Shown: piece after piece, positions 48,606 to 50,876 of the stretch
How positions within the stretch are numbered: position 1 is the first letter of the stretch
Layout: each line of letters starts with the position of its first letter
Source: VBDM01 sp049802235
Lineage (GTDB): Bacteria; Pseudomonadota; Gammaproteobacteria; Burkholderiales; SG8-39
Reading direction: 5' to 3'
NCBI GenBank assembly: GCA_049802235.1
Contig: JBARMB010000035.1
Location: 1 to 50,876, forward strand
DNA length: 50,876 nt
Translations under genes and position numbers: made by a program
Notes under the pieces: model-generated
The model's database searches: none
Told to the model about the DNA's origin: nothing
Seen by the model: only the letters and a program-made list of their open reading frames with translations

Positions 48606-49304
48606 TTACCGCGGCGGCAGAATCTTCACCCGCAGCTCGCCCAAGTCGTCTATTCCGGCCAGAAGCTCGTCGCCCGGCTTGGCTGCGCCGACGCCCGCAG
48701 GCGTGCCGGTCATGATGAGGTCGCCGGCTTCGAGCGTGTAGTACTGCGAGAGAAACGCGATCTGCTCGGGAACACTCCAGATCATCTGGTCGATGTCGGA
48801 GTTCTGGCGCGACTCGCCGTTGACCTTGAGCCAGAGCTTGCTCTTCTTCGGGTGGCCGATTTTCGCCGCGGGCGTGATCGGCCCGACCGGTGCGGCCTGA
48901 TCGAAGTCCTTGCCGAAAGTCCACGGCCGGCCCTTGTCCTTGCCGACCTGTTGCAGGTCGCGCCGGGTCATGTCAAGACCTACTGCATAGCCCCATACGT
49001 GCTCGTTCGCGCGCTCGGCGGCAATTTTGTAGCCGCCCTTGCCGATCACTGCAACCATTTCTGTTTCCCAGTGATAGTTGCCGGTCATCGGCGGGTAACG
49101 GAGGTTGCCGCCTTCGGGCACGAGGTCGTGTGCGGACTTGGTGAAGAAGAACGGTTGCTCGCGGCCGTCCCCACCCATTTCCTTCTGGTGCTCGATGTAG
49201 TTGCGGCCGACGCAAAAAATGCGGCGCACCGGAAAACGCGCGCTCGAACCGACGATGGGAAGGGAAGGAATCTCCCAGATCGAGATGCCATATTCCATTT
49301 TCAT
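48606..49304 (-). CDS. Fumarylacetoacetate hydrolase family protein, fumarylpyruvate-hydrolase-like
   Basis: A 232-residue FAH-family enzyme. RRIFCVGRNYIEHQKEMG, REQPFFFTKSAHDLV, TEMVAVIGKGGYKIA, GYAVGLDMTRRDLQ, FGKDFDQAAPVGP and DLIMTGTPAGVGA are in the order and spacing of fumarylpyruvate hydrolase of the gentisate pathway, which yields fumarate and pyruvate. The metal-binding acidic residues typical of the family are present (ETEM and the FDQ region). A longer open frame upstream has no homologous content, so ATG 49304 is used. No gentisate dioxygenase is nearby; acylpyruvase or oxaloacetate decarboxylase activity is also possible. Confidence 0.87.
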   Translation of the reverse strand: MKMEYGISIWEIPSLPIVGSSARFPVRRIFCVGRNYIEHQKEMGGDGREQPFFFTKSAHDLVPEGGNLRYPPMTGNYHWETEMVAVIGKGGYKIAAERANEHVWGYAVGLDMTRRDLQQVGKDKGRPWTFGKDFDQAAPVGPITPAAKIGHPKKSKLWLKVNGESRQNSDIDQMIWSVPEQIAFLSQYYTLEAGDLIMTGTPAGVGAAKPGDELLAGIDDLGELRVKILPPR

Positions 49305-49501
49305 GATGGGGTCCTCAAAAATTGCGAAACGATCGTCGTAGACACCGAGGGGCCGACGACCGTCGCAGAAAAGCGCGTATTTTCGCACGAATGGATGCCC
49401 GGCTGACACTGCCGCGGATCAGACCCCGGTCGGCAGCGTGCCCTTCCCCTGCGGAGCGCGCCCGGCTCGCGGTCCGGCTGAGAAAAATCCGCGCGGAGGA
49501 T

Positions 49502-49529
49502 AAAAAAAACGGGCACCCGAAGGTGCCCG
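49502..49529 (-). terminator. Intrinsic terminator of amtB
   Basis: On the minus strand an 8-base-pair stem CGGGCACC/GGTGCCCG (49529-49510) closed by a stable TTCG tetraloop is followed by a run of eight T (49509-49502). It lies 38 bases after the amtB stop codon. Confidence 0.93.
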
Positions 49530-49566
49530 CCGAAGGGAAGCCCTCTCGGGCTTTGCCCTGCTTTCC

Positions 49567-50876
49567 TTATTCGACGCTCTCGCCGTGCAGGCTGACGTCG
49601 AGACCTTCCCGCTCTTCTTCCTCGGTGACGCGGAGGCCGATCACCATGTCGATCAGCTTGAGGAGGATGTAGCTGCCGATACCGCTTACCAGCAACGTAG
49701 TGACCACGGCGTAGACCTGGGTCATCAGGCTGCCGTCGACGCCGCTGATTTCCTTGACGTTGAACACGCCGGTAAGAAGCGCGCCAATAATCCCGCCGAT
49801 GCAGTGCACGCCAAAAGCATCCAGCGAGTCGTCGTAGCCGAACATCTTTTTCACCGCGGTCGCGGCGAAGAAGCACAGTACGCCCGCCGCGATGCCGATC
49901 ACGAACGCGCCGGTGATGCCGACGAAGCCCGAAGCCGGGGTGATGGCCACCAGGCCCGCCACGGCGCCCGAGGCGATGCCGAGCACCGAGGGCTTGCCCT
50001 TCGCCAGCCATTCCGTGAACATCCACGCTAAGGCCGCCACCGCGGTGGCAAGCTGCGTTACGGTCATCGCCATGCCGGCGCGGCCGTCGGCAGCCACCGC
50101 GGATCCGGCGTTGAAGCCGAACCAACCCACCCACAGCAGAGAAGCGCCGATCACAGTGAGCACCAGATTATGCGGAGGCATCGGTTCCTTGCCGTAGCCG
50201 ACACGCTTGCCGAGCACGAGTGCGCACACCAGTGCGGCTATCCCGGCATTGATGTGCACCACCGTTCCGCCGGCGAAGTCGAGGACGCCCGCAGTGGCCC
50301 ATTTGCCGCTCGTGCCTTCCCACATCATGTGCGCGATCGGCGAGTAGATCAGCACCGACCACAGGCCCATGAACCAGAGCATCGCCGAGAACTTCATGCG
50401 ATCGGCGAAGGCGCCGGCGATCAGGGCGGGCGTGATGATGGCGAAGGTCATCTGGAACATCATGTAGACCGACTCAGGTATGGTCACCCCGAGATGGCTC
50501 ACGGTGACCATGTTTTTCTCTTTCATGTAGACCATGCCGGAAAGGAAAAACCGGCTCATGCCGCCGAAGTACGCATTCCCCGGCGTGAATGCCAGGCTGT
50601 AGCCGCAGACGACCCAGATCACCGTCACCAGGCACGTGATGGCGAAGCTCTGCATCAACGTGGCGAGCACGTTCTTCTTGCGCACCATGCCGCCGTAGAA
50701 CAGCGCCAGTCCGGGAATGGTCATCAGCAGCACCAGCGCAGTGGACGCGAGCATCCACGCGGTGTCCCCGGAATTGATCTTATCGCCGCCGACGAGCACA
50801 GGTTCGGTGGGTGCTGGTGGCGCGGCCGGAGCCGCGGCGGCGGCCGGAGCGGCGGGAGCTGCGGCGGGTGCCGCAG
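49567..50876 (-). CDS. amtB: Ammonium transporter AmtB, 5' end cut by the window edge
   Basis: At least 436 codons of an Amt/Rh-type ammonium channel. Conserved elements are PGLALFYGGMVRKKNVL near the start, GGTVVHINAG (first channel His), and DAFGVHCIGGIIGALLTGVF (second channel His), with about eleven membrane segments and an acidic tail (LRVTEEEEREGLDVSLHGES). The frame continues past 50799 to the window edge as an Ala/Pro-rich stretch typical of the linker between a signal peptide and the first helix. The true start is outside the window, where glnK would be expected upstream. Confidence 0.95.
   Translation of the reverse strand, partial: AAPAAAPAAPAAAAAPAAPPAPTEPVLVGGDKINSGDTAWMLASTALVLLMTIPGLALFYGGMVRKKNVLATLMQSFAITCLVTVIWVVCGYSLAFTPGNAYFGGMSRFFLSGMVYMKEKNMVTVSHLGVTIPESVYMMFQMTFAIITPALIAGAFADRMKFSAMLWFMGLWSVLIYSPIAHMMWEGTSGKWATAGVLDFAGGTVVHINAGIAALVCALVLGKRVGYGKEPMPPHNLVLTVIGASLLWVGWFGFNAGSAVAADGRAGMAMTVTQLATAVAALAWMFTEWLAKGKPSVLGIASGAVAGLVAITPASGFVGITGAFVIGIAAGVLCFFAATAVKKMFGYDDSLDAFGVHCIGGIIGALLTGVFNVKEISGVDGSLMTQVYAVVTTLLVSGIGSYILLKLIDMVIGLRVTEEEEREGLDVSLHGESVE

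Overview
The window reads as chromosomal DNA from a GC-rich betaproteobacterium, around the replication origin. The lineage call rests on gene order (mnmG-rsmG-parA-parB; rpmH-rnpA-yidD-yidC-mnmE diverging from dnaA-dnaN-gyrB; def-fmt-rsmB-DUF4390-ntrY-ntrX-trkA-trkH), on the decayed Bug/TctC-type solute receptors typical of this class, and on a GTP-type PEP carboxykinase. I cannot name genus or species. No tRNA, rRNA, CRISPR array, insertion sequence or phage gene was seen.

Positions 1-11.9 kb are accessory metabolism. They hold a cut-off LysR-type regulator diverging from a secreted tannase/feruloyl-esterase-like hydrolase, a frameshifted Bug-receptor remnant, 4-hydroxybenzoate 3-monooxygenase (pobA), a beta-propeller LVIVD-repeat protein, a G3E (CobW-like) metal GTPase, and a five-gene operon. 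That operon joins a thiamine-diphosphate enzyme of unknown substrate to a complete NitT/TauT-type ABC importer. A convergent Rieske ferredoxin follows. The theme of the left end is aromatic and organic-acid use.

Positions 11.9-30.6 kb are the origin region. parB, parA, rsmG and mnmG run leftward. A 475-base gene-free stretch (16131-16605) carries two parS sites, a perfect 14-base palindrome, and an approximately 11-base-phased array of degenerate DnaA boxes next to AT-rich DNA; I regard it as the best oriC candidate. pckG lies between it and mnmE, with a second Bug-receptor remnant beside it. mnmE, yidC, yidD, rnpA and rpmH run leftward; dnaA, dnaN and gyrB run rightward. A second DnaA-box cluster lies between dnaA and dnaN. 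topB faces gyrB, and a diverged copy of the first codons of topB sits directly upstream of it.

Positions 30.6-43.3 kb are housekeeping genes: LysM protein, dprA and smg leftward; def, fmt, rsmB, DUF4390, ntrY, ntrX, trkA and trkH rightward. The NtrX-like regulator keeps its receiver and Fis-type helix-turn-helix, but its AAA+ domain is shortened and has lost Walker A and the sigma-54 contact loop.

Positions 43.3-50.9 kb hold a lipoprotein, a RidA-family protein, cobalamin-dependent metH, a rhodanese, a fumarylpyruvate-hydrolase-like enzyme and a cut-off amtB. The metH leader folds on paper as a SAM-II-like pseudoknot riboswitch followed by an intrinsic terminator, with a perfect 8-base antiterminator pairing between the aptamer 5' strand and the terminator arm. 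The strongest leads are this leader, the phased DnaA array with parS, the topB echo, the degenerate NtrX and the ThDP-enzyme/ABC operon.
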